Below, piece after piece: positions 40,901-49,490 of a stretch of DNA of 64,000 bases; within the stretch, counting starts at the first letter, position 1, and every line of letters begins with the position of its first letter. The notes beneath the pieces were generated by a model. That model did no database searches. It saw nothing but the letters and a program-made list of their open reading frames with translations, and was not told the DNA's origin. The translations under genes and the position numbers were made by a program. The stretch comes from Nonomuraea guangzhouensis. GTDB taxonomy: Bacteria > Actinomycetota > Actinomycetes > Streptosporangiales > Streptosporangiaceae. The stretch spans positions 310,001 to 374,000 of the forward strand of contig NZ_JAHKRM010000003.1 of NCBI RefSeq assembly GCF_019396345.1. The letters run 5' to 3'.

Positions 40901-43132
40901 ACATGCCTGGCAGCCTTCGGCCACGCGTCGGTCCCCTTCGAGGAGATCGCCGGGCAGGCGGGCGCGGCCCGCAGCGATCCCACCGCTCTGCTGCGCGCGG
41001 GCCTGGTGATGCGCGAGCCGGTGACGCCGCAGTGGGACGTGCCGGGACTGACCGCGAGCGAACTGGAGATCCTGCCCAGACAAGCCGCCTTCGACCTGGC
41101 CCTGCACCTGGCCGACACACCGGACCGAGGACTGGCCGGCTCCCTCCGGTACGCCGCGGACCTCTACGAGGAGTCCACCGTCAGAGCCGTCCTCAGGTCG
41201 TTCACGCTGATCCTGGAGCAAGCCGTCGACCACCCGGGCGAGCCCGTGTCCCGGCTGGCGACGATGGACGCGCCGGAACTCGACCGCGTGCTGCGGCGCT
41301 TCGGCGGGCTGGACACGCCGGTGGCCGAGCACCCCCACTGGCTCGACCACTTCCACGCCCAGGTCGACCGGACTCCCGACGCTCCGGCGCTGACCGGCAT
41401 GGCCCGGCTGACCTACCGCGAGCTGGACGAGCGGGCCAACCGGCTGGCCCGGCACCTGATCGACCGAGGCGTGGGCCCCGAGCGGCTGGTCGGCGTGCAC
41501 CTGCCGATCTCGGCGGACGCCGTGGTCGCGATGCTGGCCGTATGGAAGGCAGGAGGCGTCTACCTGCCGCTGGACACCAACCACCCGCCCGCCAGGACCC
41601 GGTCCACGATCGACGACGTCCGGCCGCTCACCGTGATCGACCGGTTGCCGGCGGACCAGGGTTCCCCTGCCCGCCCCGGACGCCGCGCCCCGCTCGACAG
41701 CCTCGCTTATGTGCTGCACACCTCCGGCTCGACCGGCCGCCCCAAGGGCTTGGCGGTCACCGGGCGCGGCCTGGCCAATCACGCCGCGTGGAAACGCGAC
41801 ACCATACCTCTGGGACCGGGCCGCTCCATGCTGGTGCGAACCCCCAGAGGCTTCGACGTCTCGATCACCGAGATGCTGTGGCCGCTGCTGACGGGCGCCT
41901 CGCTCGCCCTGCCCGATCCGGACGGCAGCAGGGACCCGCACTACCTCGTGGACTTCATCACCCGCAACGGCGTCACCGACTGCTACTTCGTCCCGTCGGT
42001 GCTGCGGGCCTTCCTCGACACCCCGGGCGCGGGAGGGTGCGCCGCGACCCTGCGGCGGGTGCTGGCCGCGGGTGAGGAGCTGACCGCCGACCTGGTGGCC
42101 GACGTCGCCCGGGTGCTGCCGGGGGTGGAGCTGCTCAACATGTACGGCCCGGCGGAGGCGTCCATCGAGGTGACTGTGGCCAGGATCCTCCCCGGCCCGG
42201 ACCCCGGGCACCGCGTGACCATCGGCCGCCCGCTGCCCGGCGCGGTGATCTACATCGTGGACAGGTACGGCCGGCCCGCCCCCGCCGGCATGCCCGGCGA
42301 GCTCTGCGTCGGAGGCGTGGCGCCGGGACGCGGCTACGCGAACCAGCCCGCGCTGACGGCCGAGCGGTACCTCGCCGATCCCCACCTGCCGGGTGGCCGC
42401 CGCTACGCCAGCGGCGACCGGGCCCGCTGGCTGCAGGACGGCACGCTGGAGTACCTCGGCAGAGTCGACCAGCAGGTCAAGATCCGTGGAAACCGGGTGG
42501 AACCAGGCGAGGTCGAACACGTCCTGCTGACCCATCCGGCCGTCCGCGCCGTGGTCGTCGACAGCAGAAGCGGACCAGCGGGAGACCAGCGGCTGATCGC
42601 CTACCTGACCCACCATGGCACCCCGCCCCCGGTCGGCGACCTGCGGAGGTTCCTGGCGGAACGGCTGCCCGACTACATGGTCCCCGCCACGTTCGTCGTA
42701 CTGGCCGCCCTGCCCCTGAACAACAGCGGCAAGGTGGACCGCGCCGCCCTGCCCGACCCCGGGCCGGCCGCCGGCCAGGAGTACGTGGCGCCGCAGACGG
42801 CTGCCGAGACGATACTGGCCGGAATCTGGTCCGAGGTGCTCGCCGTGCCCCAGGTGGGCAGATACGACGACTTCGCGGAACTGGGCGGACATTCCCTGGT
42901 TGCGGCGCAGGTCATGACGCGCGTACGCGACACCTTCGGCGTCCGGATCGGCATGTCGGACGTGCTCGGCCGGCGGAGCCTGACCGAGCTCGCCCGGCAG
43001 ATCGAGCTGCTCCAACTGGCCCAGACCTCGCGTACGGAGCTGCGCGAGCTGATCGAGCGGCTGCGTGACCTGCCGGACACGATGGTGCCCGGCCTGCTCC
43101 CCAGGGACAGGAGGGCCGATGAGCTTCGCTGA
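37946..43132 (+). CDS. Loading NRPS: FAAL-ACP-C-A-PCP
   Basis: 1728 residues. Residues 1-555 are a fatty-acyl-AMP ligase: LQYTSGSTLAPKGV near 145, VSWLPPYHDMGLIGG, YGLAEATL, Lys in TTSGKPRRR. A carrier domain follows (QGLDSVRAV, Ser about 592). Then comes a condensation domain with HHGALDA near 785 (His-His and Asp kept, Gly to Ala), an A domain with all motifs (HTSGSTGRPKG near 1256, MYGPAEAS, SGKVDR) and a PCP (LGGHSLV near 1645). It would activate a fatty acid and join it to the first amino acid. The pocket reads D-V-T-Y-L-A-M-I-E, which I cannot assign. ATG 37946 with GGAGG 7 nt upstream. It overlaps the next NRPS by 14 bp. Confidence 0.94.
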   Translation: MTIVDVLAGRAAATPEETAFHVCEDGKVRTLTYAWLDRRAREVAGLLAAEGSRRALVMHLPGSEYLAAFFGCLYAGVMAVPVYPPTTAKGLERTHGIAAEAAADVVLTDSVTLAAVGGLETHYLCTDLESAGHAAVPVPGDIAFLQYTSGSTLAPKGVLIGHDNLVHNSATIAATFELGPSSVGVSWLPPYHDMGLIGGIVQPVYSGFPCVLMSPLEFLRRPRRWLELISEYGATISVAPDFGYLECVRRIAPDELDGLDLSSWRHALAGAEPVRAATLDEFAARFAPAGFDRAAFRPCYGLAEATLLVTGVGAGQPVTSVEVSREALTSGRVEPPADGPAVNVVSCGRPRGCDVLIVDPDTTQPCPADAVGEVWVSGGSITRGYLNGTDDTVTAFSARLGDQPYLPTGDLGFLRDGELYVVGRAKDVIVVRGRNHHAQDLEETVSRADPALRRRGAAFGVDDGGREQVVVVQEADPRIDATTADRARAAVRVAVAEQHGLTVDEVLLVPPGAVPYTTSGKPRRRACRDRYLAGTLRRLKPVDPPAEERGLSTDESGGAVRTTREDLLKLVAAILELPVERVEHGLPLTAQGLDSVRAVRLSVALAENLGLIVPLEQLLSGISPAELPAAAVSALVSAPIPAPAPSSMSGPRDPGEPVPASPGQRRMWLLDQLGMGAAYVVMGGLRLTGPLDGTLLARAAAELIGRHESLRTAIVQAPDGTIVQQVRQGAGVHVPIVDLPGADEAAVARWCRDTLGAAIPLDGEVAVRAAVLQLAADDHVLAFAGHHGALDAWSAGLLVRDLGQIVHARTTVREPATHRTGTASHGALSPAGREPATHRTDAASHGAPSSASQAFPPPSPAGRAFWRETLADVPLLELIPDRPRQGRTAHQAAELRVELSPATVRRVKSLAAQTSATPFMVLLSALGLTLSRWSGQPTVPVTVPFANRAAPQAAAVVGFLANALPLPVDVTGDPAFNELLERVRTTCLAAFGHASVPFEEIAGQAGAARSDPTALLRAGLVMREPVTPQWDVPGLTASELEILPRQAAFDLALHLADTPDRGLAGSLRYAADLYEESTVRAVLRSFTLILEQAVDHPGEPVSRLATMDAPELDRVLRRFGGLDTPVAEHPHWLDHFHAQVDRTPDAPALTGMARLTYRELDERANRLARHLIDRGVGPERLVGVHLPISADAVVAMLAVWKAGGVYLPLDTNHPPARTRSTIDDVRPLTVIDRLPADQGSPARPGRRAPLDSLAYVLHTSGSTGRPKGLAVTGRGLANHAAWKRDTIPLGPGRSMLVRTPRGFDVSITEMLWPLLTGASLALPDPDGSRDPHYLVDFITRNGVTDCYFVPSVLRAFLDTPGAGGCAATLRRVLAAGEELTADLVADVARVLPGVELLNMYGPAEASIEVTVARILPGPDPGHRVTIGRPLPGAVIYIVDRYGRPAPAGMPGELCVGGVAPGRGYANQPALTAERYLADPHLPGGRRYASGDRARWLQDGTLEYLGRVDQQVKIRGNRVEPGEVEHVLLTHPAVRAVVVDSRSGPAGDQRLIAYLTHHGTPPPVGDLRRFLAERLPDYMVPATFVVLAALPLNNSGKVDRAALPDPGPAAGQEYVAPQTAAETILAGIWSEVLAVPQVGRYDDFAELGGHSLVAAQVMTRVRDTFGVRIGMSDVLGRRSLTELARQIELLQLAQTSRTELRELIERLRDLPDTMVPGLLPRDRRADELR
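40381..40500 (+). repeat. 60-bp in-frame duplication in the C domain of the loading NRPS
   Basis: Two 60-bp units (40381-40440, 40441-40500) encode REPATHRTGTASHGALSPAG and a close copy. They fall in the linker between the HHxxxDG half and the second half of the condensation domain. Confidence 0.85.
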
Positions 43133-45272
43133 CGACCGGGCGGACTGGTTGACCGCCGCCCTCGCCGTCGCCTGGCGGCGAACGGGCGCCGACCGCGTCT
43201 CCGTCGTCTACACCCCCTCCGCCGGGCAGGAGGAGAGGCCGGCCGAGGTGGCCGTGGGCGACGACCCGAGCTTCGGCGCCCTGCGCAAGCGGCTGGTCGC
43301 GGGGCGTGCGGCGCTGGTCAAGGCGTCGTCGGTACGGTTTCCGGCCGGTGAACCGCCGGCCGGGCAGGTAGCGGTCGCGCTGTCGGCAGGCGTGGCCGAC
43401 CCGTCGCTGCCGCTGTCCTGCCTACCGCTCGCCACGGTGCTCGACCGCCGCGAGCTCCTGGGCTGGGGCGGGTACGACCTGCCGACGGCCGTACCCCGGT
43501 GCGTCCACGACATGGTCTACGAGCAGGCCGCACGGACGCCCGAAGCGCCGGCCGTCCGCTTCGCCGGGTCGACGCTGACCTACCGCGAGCTGTGCGACCG
43601 GGCGGACGGCCTGGCGGCCGTGCTGCTGCGCCACGGCGCGGGGCCCGGCAGGCCGGTGGCGGTCCTCCTCGACCGGTCGGCCGACGCGGTGATCGCCCTG
43701 CTGGCGGTCCTGCGGTCGGGCGCCGCCTATGTCGCTCTGGAGCTCGACGCGCCCGCCGAGCGCAGGGACATCCTGCTGCGCGACGCGGGCGCGCACATCG
43801 TGATCAGCTCCCGGGACGATCTCGGCCTTCCCCCGGACATCACGCTCGTACGCCCCGACGAGCAAGACGCGCCAGTGCCCCCACCCCGGGTAGGTCCGGC
43901 TGATCTGGCCTACGTGAGCTACACCTCGGGTTCGACCGGAGAGCCCAAGGGTGTCTGCGTGCCGCACACGGCCGTGGCCCGGCTGGTCGACGGTCCCGAC
44001 TGGGCCGACTTCCGCTCCGGCGACGTCTTCCTGCAGCTGGCCCCGGTCGCCTTCGACGCCTCGACGATGGAGCTCTGGGCGCCACTGACCAGCGGCGCGC
44101 TGCTGGTCGTGCACCCTCCCGGCCCCCTCGACCTGGAGGAGCTGGCTGAGACCCTGGCTGCGGAGGGGGTGAGCGTGCTCTGGCTGACCGCGGGGCTCTT
44201 CCACCGCATGGTGGCCGAGCATCTCGACGCGTTGGCCGGATTGCGGCACCTGCTCGCGGGCGGCGACGTGGTCTCCGTCGAGGCGGTACGCGAGCTGATG
44301 GCGGCCCACCCGGACCTGCTGTTCACCGACGGCTACGGACCGACCGAGAACACCACCTTCACCACCTGCTGGACCTCGGCCACGCCGCCGGCCATCGACT
44401 GGGTGCCGATCGGCCGGCCGATCCGCGGCACCCGGGTGGCGATCCTCGACTCGCTGCTGCGGCCCGTCCCCGTCGGCGTGCCGGGGGAGCTGTACGCGGG
44501 CGGCGCCGGTCTGGCCCGCTGCTACCTGGGCAGACCCGGCGCCACTGCGGAGCGGTTCGTGGCCGACCCGTTCGCGGCCGAGCCGGGGGCGCGCCTGTAC
44601 CGCACGGGAGACCTGGCGTGCTGGCAGCCCGATCACACCATCAGATTCCTCGGCCGCGCCGACCAGCAGGTCAAGATCCATGGATTCCGGGTGGAGCCCG
44701 GCGAGGTGGAGGCCGCGATCATGCGGCGGCCCGAGGTCTCCGGCGCGCTGGTGCTCGCCGAGGACGATCCGGCGGGCGGCAGGCGCCTGGCGGCCTACGT
44801 CACCCCCCGCGACGACGCGGCCGACACGGCCGGGCTCGCCGCGGACCTGCGCGCCGCGCTGCGCCGCGAGCTGCCGCCCACCCTGGTCCCGCCGAGGCTG
44901 CTGGTCGTGCGGCGGCTGCCGTTGACCCTCAACGGCAAGGTCGACCGGGCCGCGGTCGCCGCCGGCACACCCGCGCCGCGTACCGTCGACGGTCCGTACG
45001 TGGCGCCCTCGGACTGGCTGGAGTCGTACCTGACCGACGTCTGGGCCGACACGCTCGACGTGGAGAAGGTGGGCGTGCACGACGACTTCTTCGAGCTGGG
45101 CGGCCACTCGCTGATCGCCGGTGAGCTGCTCGGCCGGGTCCAGCAGGAGTTCGAGCTGGAGATCCCGGCCAGAACCTTGTACCTGAACCCGACCGTCACC
45201 GAGCTGGCCAAGGAGATCCACCGGCTGCTCGCCCCGGCCGGGCACCACGCGAAGGGAAGTCAGCGCTCATGA
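43119..45272 (+). CDS. NRPS with truncated C domain, A (Val-like) and PCP
   Basis: 717 residues. The first 125 align only with the second lobe of a condensation domain (ADWLTAALAVAWRRTGADRV, DDPSFGALRKRL); the HHxxxDG lobe is absent, so it cannot condense alone. The A domain is complete: [11 protein letters not shown] near 267, [45 protein letters not shown]. Pocket residues D-A-M-W-L-G-G-T-F closely resemble the valine code D-A-F-W-I-G-G-T-F, so Val or another beta-branched aliphatic residue is likely, matching the dioxygenase type in this cluster. The PCP has LGGHSLI near 660. The free-standing condensation protein may complement it. It overlaps the upstream NRPS by 14 bp and the P450 downstream by 4 bp. 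Confidence 0.92.
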   Translation: MSFADDRADWLTAALAVAWRRTGADRVSVVYTPSAGQEERPAEVAVGDDPSFGALRKRLVAGRAALVKASSVRFPAGEPPAGQVAVALSAGVADPSLPLSCLPLATVLDRRELLGWGGYDLPTAVPRCVHDMVYEQAARTPEAPAVRFAGSTLTYRELCDRADGLAAVLLRHGAGPGRPVAVLLDRSADAVIALLAVLRSGAAYVALELDAPAERRDILLRDAGAHIVISSRDDLGLPPDITLVRPDEQDAPVPPPRVGPADLAYVSYTSGSTGEPKGVCVPHTAVARLVDGPDWADFRSGDVFLQLAPVAFDASTMELWAPLTSGALLVVHPPGPLDLEELAETLAAEGVSVLWLTAGLFHRMVAEHLDALAGLRHLLAGGDVVSVEAVRELMAAHPDLLFTDGYGPTENTTFTTCWTSATPPAIDWVPIGRPIRGTRVAILDSLLRPVPVGVPGELYAGGAGLARCYLGRPGATAERFVADPFAAEPGARLYRTGDLACWQPDHTIRFLGRADQQVKIHGFRVEPGEVEAAIMRRPEVSGALVLAEDDPAGGRRLAAYVTPRDDAADTAGLAADLRAALRRELPPTLVPPRLLVVRRLPLTLNGKVDRAAVAAGTPAPRTVDGPYVAPSDWLESYLTDVWADTLDVEKVGVHDDFFELGGHSLIAGELLGRVQQEFELEIPARTLYLNPTVTELAKEIHRLLAPAGHHAKGSQRS

Positions 45273-46531
45273 GGATGTCCCTGCCAGGCGACCCCCAGGC
45301 CGTCGACCTCGACGGCCTGGACCTGATCGACGCCCGGCTGTACAGCGAGGGCGACCCGCACGCGGTCTGGCACGCCCTGCGCGTGCGCCACCCGGTGCGC
45401 TGGCATCCGGTGGACGGGGAGCTGGGGTTCTGGTCCGTCTCCCGCTTCGAGGACGGCGACCGGGTGCTGCGTGACCACACCTGCTTCACCTCCCAGCGGG
45501 GCACCCTGCTCAACCTGCTGGGCAAGGACGATCCGGCGGGCGGCAGGCAGATGGCGGCGACCGATCCGCCCAAGCACACCCGCATGCGCGAGCCGGTGCA
45601 GCGGGCCCTGGCCGTCAAGTCGATCACCCGGCACAAGGAGACCATCCGGCAGGAGGTACGCTCGCTGCTCGCGCCCCTGGCCACCGGTGAGCCGATGGAC
45701 TTCGCCGCGGCGATGTCGGCACTCCCGATGGCCGTCACGGGCACGATCATGGCGCTGCCCCGCGAGGACTGGCCCCAGTTGATCAGACTGACGACGATGT
45801 CCATCGCGCCCGACGACCCCGAATACACCCTGGGCGGGTCGGAGGAGACGCTTGAGACTGCGCACCGGGAACTGTTCGCCTACTTCCAGGACGTGGTGAC
45901 CGGGCGCAGGCGGAGTCCGGGTGAGGACCTCATCAGCCTGCTGGCGACCATGGACGTCGGTGGCCGCACGCTCGGCCTGGGGGAGATCCTGTCCAACTGC
46001 TACAGCCTGCTGCTCGGCGCCAACGTCACCACGCCCTGCGTGCCGACCTCGGCCATGCTGGAGCTGGCGGGCACCGACCGGTTCGCCGACTGGGCAGCGC
46101 ACCCCGAGCTGCTCATGAACGGCGTGGAGGAGGCGCTGCGCTGGGCCTCTCCGGCCGTGCACTTCATGCGGTACGCCACCACCGACGTGGAGCTGGGCGG
46201 CGAGACCATCAGGGCGGGCGACGCCGCCGTGGTCTGGCTCGCCTCGGCCAACCGCGACGAGACGGTCTTCCCCGACCCGTTCGTCTTCGACATCCGGCGC
46301 CGGCCCAACCGGCACATCGCGTTCGGCAGCGGCGCCCACTACTGCGTGGGCCACACCGTGGCGCGGGCCAGTCTGCGGGTGCTCTTCGAGGAGTTGCTGG
46401 CCGGATTCTCCGACTTCGAGCAGGCGGGCGAGGTGGAGCATCTGCGGTCCAACTTCGTGGCGGGCATCAAGCACATGCCGCTGACGGCCCGGGCCAACGC
46501 GTCGTACGCGGCCCTCGCCGAGACGGTGTGA
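45269..46531 (+). CDS. Cytochrome P450 (possibly carrier-bound substrate)
   Basis: 420-residue bacterial class I P450. I-helix GANVTT (AGxxT type), K-helix ExxR in EEALRWASP, and haem-Cys loop FGSGAHYCVG are all intact. The opening LYSEGDPHAVWHALR and the SANRDETVFPDPF block are shared with two more P450s of this cluster, so the three belong to one subgroup, similar to P450s that hydroxylate amino acids held on NRPS carrier domains. Its ATG overlaps the stop of the Val-type NRPS and its end overlaps the thioesterase, so it probably acts on the residue carried by that NRPS. Electrons may come from the ferredoxin at 30189-30407. Confidence 0.92.
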   Translation: MRMSLPGDPQAVDLDGLDLIDARLYSEGDPHAVWHALRVRHPVRWHPVDGELGFWSVSRFEDGDRVLRDHTCFTSQRGTLLNLLGKDDPAGGRQMAATDPPKHTRMREPVQRALAVKSITRHKETIRQEVRSLLAPLATGEPMDFAAAMSALPMAVTGTIMALPREDWPQLIRLTTMSIAPDDPEYTLGGSEETLETAHRELFAYFQDVVTGRRRSPGEDLISLLATMDVGGRTLGLGEILSNCYSLLLGANVTTPCVPTSAMLELAGTDRFADWAAHPELLMNGVEEALRWASPAVHFMRYATTDVELGGETIRAGDAAVVWLASANRDETVFPDPFVFDIRRRPNRHIAFGSGAHYCVGHTVARASLRVLFEELLAGFSDFEQAGEVEHLRSNFVAGIKHMPLTARANASYAALAETV

Positions 46532-47289
46532 CGCCGATGCCCGCTGACCGATCACGCCGCTGGCTGCTGCGGACCCCGTCGGAGCAGGCCGGAATCCGGC
46601 TGTTCTGCCTGCCGTACTCGGGGTGCGGGGCCAGCATGTACCGGCAGTGGCCGCGCTTCGTCGGCGAGCTGGAGATCTGCCCCGTCCAGCTGCCAGGCAG
46701 GGAGAGCCGGCTGCGCGAGGAGCCCTGCGCCACCTACGAGGAGCTGGCCGGGCAGCTCGCCGACGGCCTGCTGCCCTACCTGGACCGTCCGTTCGCGTTC
46801 TTCGGCCACTGCGGATCGGCCCTTCCCGGCTACGCGACGGCGGTACGGCTGGCCGAGCGCGGCTATCCGGTGCCCGCCCGGATCTTCGTCTCCTCCCAGG
46901 TGGCTCCCCATCAGGGACCGTACGGGCGCTTCCTGGAGATGAGCGACGAGGAACTGCGGACGGAGCTGGCCGAGCTGATCCGGCAGCTGGGCGGCCGGCC
47001 CACTCCCGATCTGCTCGACGTGAGCATGACGGTATTGCGCGCCGACATCGAGATGAACAAGCGCTATCACCTGGCCGAGCCCCTCCGCCTGGACTGCCCC
47101 ATCAGCGCCATCGGCTGGCGGCAGGACGACGAGGTGGCGCCGGACCTCATGGCGGGATGGGCTGATTGCGCGCCGACGGACTTCCGGCTGCTGGACGGCG
47201 AGCACTACCGGTTCATGTCCGCGCCGCCGGAGCTGCTGGACATGTTCGTGGTCGACCTCAGGGCCCGATCCGGGCTTCACTTCAGCTGA
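46528..47289 (+). CDS. Type II thioesterase with Cys nucleophile
   Basis: 253-residue external thioesterase. The fold markers are normal (LFCLPYSGCGASMYRQW, QLPGRESRL, His near the end in DGEHYRFM), but the nucleophile elbow reads GHCGSA, with Cys95 where GHSMG has Ser. Cys-type thioesterases in NRPS systems often catalyse a demanding acyl transfer or cyclisation, because a thioester intermediate is more reactive than an ester. With no terminal thioesterase domain in the cluster, this enzyme is a good candidate for chain release or for removing stalled chains. GTG start, overlapping the P450 stop by 4 bp. Confidence 0.9.
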   Translation: MTPMPADRSRRWLLRTPSEQAGIRLFCLPYSGCGASMYRQWPRFVGELEICPVQLPGRESRLREEPCATYEELAGQLADGLLPYLDRPFAFFGHCGSALPGYATAVRLAERGYPVPARIFVSSQVAPHQGPYGRFLEMSDEELRTELAELIRQLGGRPTPDLLDVSMTVLRADIEMNKRYHLAEPLRLDCPISAIGWRQDDEVAPDLMAGWADCAPTDFRLLDGEHYRFMSAPPELLDMFVVDLRARSGLHFS

Positions 47290-49490
47290 ACGGTCCTTGC
47301 GGCCAGCGTCTCGCCGGAGTCCGCGGCCGACCAGGTGAGATCCGGCGGAAGCGGGAGGGTCAGCGTTCCTCGGGCGACCAGGCGCAGCCGTATGGGCCGT
47401 GTGTCCCTGGCACGCACCGTCAGGCGCACGCTCGTGCCGGGCCCGGCCAGCTCCACACCCCACCGCCACGGGGTCGACGCGAAGGGGCGGTTGTGCCCGC
47501 CGGGCAGCCGCACCCCTGAGATCGTCACGCTCTCCACGGTCTGCGGCCCGGCGTCCAGGTAGGCCGCCAGCCCGGTGGCGGTGCCCGGGCCGATCGCGAC
47601 GTCCACGACGTACTCCCGAGCCGATCCGACGGTAACGGCGCGCAGGCCCGTCACCTTCGGCGTGGGGACCTGCTCGGCGGGCGCCGGCCCGGCGTGGTAG
47701 CCGTCGCCGGTCAGGAGCATGGGGAAGTCGGCCTCCAGCGAGGTGGGCCCGCCGGAGACGTAGCGCCGCTGCCAGTCTCCGGCCGGCCGGCCCGCCCAGC
47801 GGGCCCGCCCGGTGTCCGCGTCGGCGGTGTACAGCAGGCTGACCTGGGCCGGGTGCCGGGCGTCGACCCTGTCGAGCACGGCACCCGCGACGAGCACGAC
47901 GACGGCGAGCACGACGATCGACGCGATCCCCACCGGGCCGGCGCGGCGGCGCGCGGGCGGAACGTACGGCACGCACGCCAGCACACCCAGCACGGTCAGA
48001 ACCAGCGGCACCGGCGCGCCACCCAGGCCCAGAGCAGGGAAGAACAGCACGATCAACGGCGTGAACAGCAGCACCGCGACCACCCCCGCCGCGGAGAGAT
48101 AGAAGGGGCGATGCACGGCCGACAGGAACACCCCGGCCGCCCCGACGATCGCGGGCCAGGTGAACAGATAGGCGGCCCCCGGCACGAAGACCGCGAGCAG
48201 CACAGCCAGCACGGCGAACCACACGCACACCGCGCCCGCGAGCTCGGCCTCGGTCGCCCGGCGACGCGCCAGACCCGCCCAGACCAGCCCGAGCACCACC
48301 GTCACCAAGACCAGACCGGCCGCCACCCCGCTCCAGTACGGCTCCCCGCTGAACAGCGCGCGATAGTCCGTACGCCACAACAGCAGCCCCTGCCACGAGA
48401 CCCACCCGACAACTGCCGCCCCGATCACCGGAACCAGCAGCCCCACCCCCGCCACACCCAGCGCGCGTAACCGAAGCACACCCCGCCGCCTGGCCACCGC
48501 GATCGCCGCGACGCAGCCGGCCACGGCACACCCGGCCAGCGGCCCGGCCAGCCACAACGGGTAGGAGACGAGCAGCCCGAGCACCGTGAAGTAGGAGGCG
48601 TCTGTTCTGTCGCGCACGCGCGGATCAGCCTGCGCCAGCTCGCGGCTCGCGGCCAGCACCGTCGTCCCCATCTGCCGCAGCGTGGCCGGGTCGACGCTGC
48701 CCAGGTCGTCCACGGTCGTGTGGTACCTGGCCGAGCCGCCGATGACCGCGAAGTTCATCCCGGTGAAGCCGCGCTCGAGGAACTGGGTGAGGTCGGTGTC
48801 GTTCGGCAGCCGCCGGTACACCTCGTCGGTGAAGGACGTCGCGAACGGCACGCCCCCGCGCAGAGCCGAGACGAGCCCGCTGTTACCCGGCCCGGTCTGG
48901 AACATCACGACCGGCCCCGTCGTGCCCCTGGCCTCCAGGTTCAGCACCACCGTGTGATCAGCGGACGGCGCGGCCGATCCGGCGAGGTAGGCGTGCGCGC
49001 CGAGTGTTCCGGCCTCCTCGCCGTCGGTGAACAGCAGCTCGACGGTGTTGCGCTGCTGCGGTTCCATGCGCAGCAGGCGCGCGATCTCCAGCAGGGTGGC
49101 CACGCCCAAGCCGTCGTCGGAGGCCCCGGGCCCGCCGGTCACCGAGTCGTAGTGGGCGACCAGAAGCACCTTGTCCGTACTGTCCCGGCCCGGGATGGCG
49201 GCCCTGACGTTCTCCACGGTGCCCGCGCGGTACGTCCGTTCCGGATGGACCACGGCCGTCGCCGCGCGCTCGACCGACGGCGTCAGGCCCACGGTCTTGA
49301 GCTGGGCCGTCACGTAGTCCCGTACGGCCGCGTTGGCGGCGGAACCGATCGGGTGGGGCCGGACCGCGATCCTCCGGATGTGCTCCATGGCTCGCTCGAC
49401 GGAGAACGGCCCAGGTGGCGGCGAGGGGCGGATGGTGAGCAGCGAGGCGACCACCAGCGCGACAGGCAGCAGCGCGAGCCACTTCCTCAC
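47277..49490 (-). CDS. Membrane M28-family metallopeptidase
   Basis: 737 residues. An N-terminal membrane anchor (about 5-20) precedes an M28 zinc aminopeptidase domain with the expected ligands: His and Asp in LLVAHYDSV and GASDDGLG, catalytic Glu-Glu in FTDGEEAG, and His in RYHTTVDD. From about 300 to 530 come some eight membrane helices, then a roughly 190-residue outer domain. The layout resembles Fxna/ER-type M28 peptidases. GTG start; its first bases overlap the stop of the P450 gene (GTGA), so the pair is coupled and reads against the NRPS genes around it. It could cleave a leader or protective residue from an exported product or act in self-resistance; both are inference. Confidence 0.85.
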   Translation of the reverse strand: MRKWLALLPVALVVASLLTIRPSPPPGPFSVERAMEHIRRIAVRPHPIGSAANAAVRDYVTAQLKTVGLTPSVERAATAVVHPERTYRAGTVENVRAAIPGRDSTDKVLLVAHYDSVTGGPGASDDGLGVATLLEIARLLRMEPQQRNTVELLFTDGEEAGTLGAHAYLAGSAAPSADHTVVLNLEARGTTGPVVMFQTGPGNSGLVSALRGGVPFATSFTDEVYRRLPNDTDLTQFLERGFTGMNFAVIGGSARYHTTVDDLGSVDPATLRQMGTTVLAASRELAQADPRVRDRTDASYFTVLGLLVSYPLWLAGPLAGCAVAGCVAAIAVARRRGVLRLRALGVAGVGLLVPVIGAAVVGWVSWQGLLLWRTDYRALFSGEPYWSGVAAGLVLVTVVLGLVWAGLARRRATEAELAGAVCVWFAVLAVLLAVFVPGAAYLFTWPAIVGAAGVFLSAVHRPFYLSAAGVVAVLLFTPLIVLFFPALGLGGAPVPLVLTVLGVLACVPYVPPARRRAGPVGIASIVVLAVVVLVAGAVLDRVDARHPAQVSLLYTADADTGRARWAGRPAGDWQRRYVSGGPTSLEADFPMLLTGDGYHAGPAPAEQVPTPKVTGLRAVTVGSAREYVVDVAIGPGTATGLAAYLDAGPQTVESVTISGVRLPGGHNRPFASTPWRWGVELAGPGTSVRLTVRARDTRPIRLRLVARGTLTLPLPPDLTWSAADSGETLAARTVQLK

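Noticed and set aside
37754..43015. A 1753-codon open frame on the minus strand opposite the loading NRPS
   Set aside because: It is antisense to a gene with full domain structure, has low-complexity Arg/Gly/His-rich sequence and no recognisable domain; a GC-skew shadow frame.
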